A stretch of 6,533 bases of DNA from Pseudomonadota bacterium (GTDB taxonomy: Bacteria; Pseudomonadota; Gammaproteobacteria; Burkholderiales; Rhodocyclaceae), in contig WRJU01000147.1 in assembly GCA_009778425.1 (NCBI GenBank), forward strand, positions 1 to 6,533, in the 5' to 3' direction. Shown in pieces: positions 5,798 to 6,533 of this stretch (positions are counted from its first letter, which is position 1; every line of letters begins with the position of its first letter). The position numbers were made by a program, and so were the translations under genes. The notes below the pieces were generated by a model that saw only the letters and a program-made list of their open reading frames with translations, was not told the DNA's origin and did not search any database.

Positions 5798-6533
5798 ATG
5801 AACATCAAATTGCCTGAAGGCGTGACCATTGATGCGCCTATCCTCCCTGGCTATGAAGCTATCCTCAGCTTCGAGGCGCTCGAACTGCTCGCAAGGCTGC
5901 ATCGCGCCTTTGCGCCGCGACGCAAAGAACTGCTGGAGATGCGCCGCGCGCGTCAAGCCCGGATCGACGCAGGCGAGATGCCGGATTTTCTGCCGGAAAC
6001 CCGAAGCGTCCGCGAAGGCGATTGGAAAGTCGCACCCTTGCCCAAGGCGCTGGAATGCCGGAGGGTGGAAATCACCGGCCCGGTCGAAGCCAAGATGATC
6101 ATCAACGCCCTCAATTCAGGCGCGGATTCCTACATGGCCGACTTCGAGGATTCCAACAGCCCGAAATGGGACAATCAGATACAGGGGCAAGTCAATCTTT
6201 ACAAGGCCATCCGGCGTGAACTCACCTTCACGAACGAAGCGGGCAAGTCCTACCAGCTGAACGAAAAAACCGCCACCCTGCAAATCCGCCCGCGCGGCTG
6301 GCATCTGGATGAAAAGCATGTACGGGTCGACGGTGAGCGCGTCTCCGGCGGAATATTCGACTTCGCCCTGTCGTTCTTCCACAACGCAAAAGAACTGGTC
6401 GCGCGCGGAGCCGGGCCTTTCTACTACCTGCCGAAGATGGAAAGCCACCTGGAAGCGCGGTTATGGAACGACATCTTCTGCATGGCGCAGGATCACATCA
6501 ATCTTCCGCGCGGCACGATCAAGGCCACCGTGT
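5798..6533 (+). CDS. aceB: malate synthase A, N-terminal 245 residues (cut by window end)
   Basis: AceB condenses glyoxylate with acetyl-CoA to give malate, the second reaction of the glyoxylate shunt, using the glyoxylate made by AceA. The frame opens with ATG at 5798 and stays open to the window edge, so just under half of the usual roughly 530-residue protein is present. Segments typical of malate synthase A are MPDFLPET (61-68), VEITGPVEAKMIINALNSGA (90-109), MADFEDSNSPKW (113-124), TNEAGKSYQL (145-154), LQIRPRGWHLDEKHV (161-175) with Arg164 matching the catalytic Arg166 of the E. coli enzyme, IFDFALSFFHN (186-196), and PFYYLPKMES (207-216). AAGGAA (5785-5790) lies seven bases before the start. 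The gene lies downstream of aceA, the reverse of the E. coli aceBAK order, and is probably cotranscribed with it across the REP-like element. Whether a phosphatase/kinase gene (aceK) follows cannot be seen. Confidence 0.96.
   Translation, partial: MNIKLPEGVTIDAPILPGYEAILSFEALELLARLHRAFAPRRKELLEMRRARQARIDAGEMPDFLPETRSVREGDWKVAPLPKALECRRVEITGPVEAKMIINALNSGADSYMADFEDSNSPKWDNQIQGQVNLYKAIRRELTFTNEAGKSYQLNEKTATLQIRPRGWHLDEKHVRVDGERVSGGIFDFALSFFHNAKELVARGAGPFYYLPKMESHLEARLWNDIFCMAQDHINLPRGTIKATV

Noticed and set aside
1..6533. CRISPR array, insertion sequence, prophage, toxin-antitoxin or defence system
   Set aside because: There are no regularly spaced repeats, transposase or recombinase motifs, or defence-type domains. 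All long genes are housekeeping or central-metabolism enzymes.

Overview
This window looks like an ordinary chromosomal core region of a Gram-negative proteobacterium. The proteins read as proteobacterial homologues: lipopolysaccharide heptose enzymes, Aas, and AceA/AceB of the enterobacterial type. A heptose kinase without its nucleotidyltransferase domain, sitting directly before hldD, together with the GC-rich coding sequence, suggests a betaproteobacterium. That placement is an inference from protein character, not a database result.

Left end, minus strand (1-1042): a heptose kinase gene (rfaE1/hldA) overlaps by 4 bases the start of hldD, of which only the first 22 codons and part of the next are inside the window. 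Both enzymes make ADP-L-glycero-D-manno-heptose for the LPS inner core. A 213-bp divergent spacer with a small palindrome separates rfaE1 from a short plus-strand gene (1256-1561). That gene encodes an unrecognised secreted protein with a signal peptide and an Arg/Tyr-rich tail. The small gene converges on aas across a 242-bp spacer that contains a perfect 15-bp inverted repeat.

Middle, minus strand (1804-4014): aas encodes a full-length bifunctional 2-acyl-glycerophosphoethanolamine acyltransferase/acyl-ACP synthetase, which repairs membrane lysophospholipids. Its usual partner lplT is not in the window. A 347-bp divergent spacer (4015-4361) separates aas from aceA. It holds a candidate extended -10 promoter for aas, a GC-normal segment with competing stems, and a very AT-rich stretch (19 G/C in the 90 bases 4241-4330). 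The AT-rich stretch carries a candidate aceA promoter and two perfect palindromes.

Right end, plus strand (4362-6533): aceA (isocitrate lyase, complete) is followed after 122 bp by aceB (malate synthase A, first 245 codons, cut by the window edge). Together they form the glyoxylate shunt, which lets the cell grow on acetate or fatty-acid-derived C2 units. The gap between them contains a REP-like palindromic element. I found no mobile element, CRISPR array, tRNA or rRNA, and no convincing undescribed multi-gene system. The most interesting parts are the non-coding structures around aceA/aceB and the small secreted protein.
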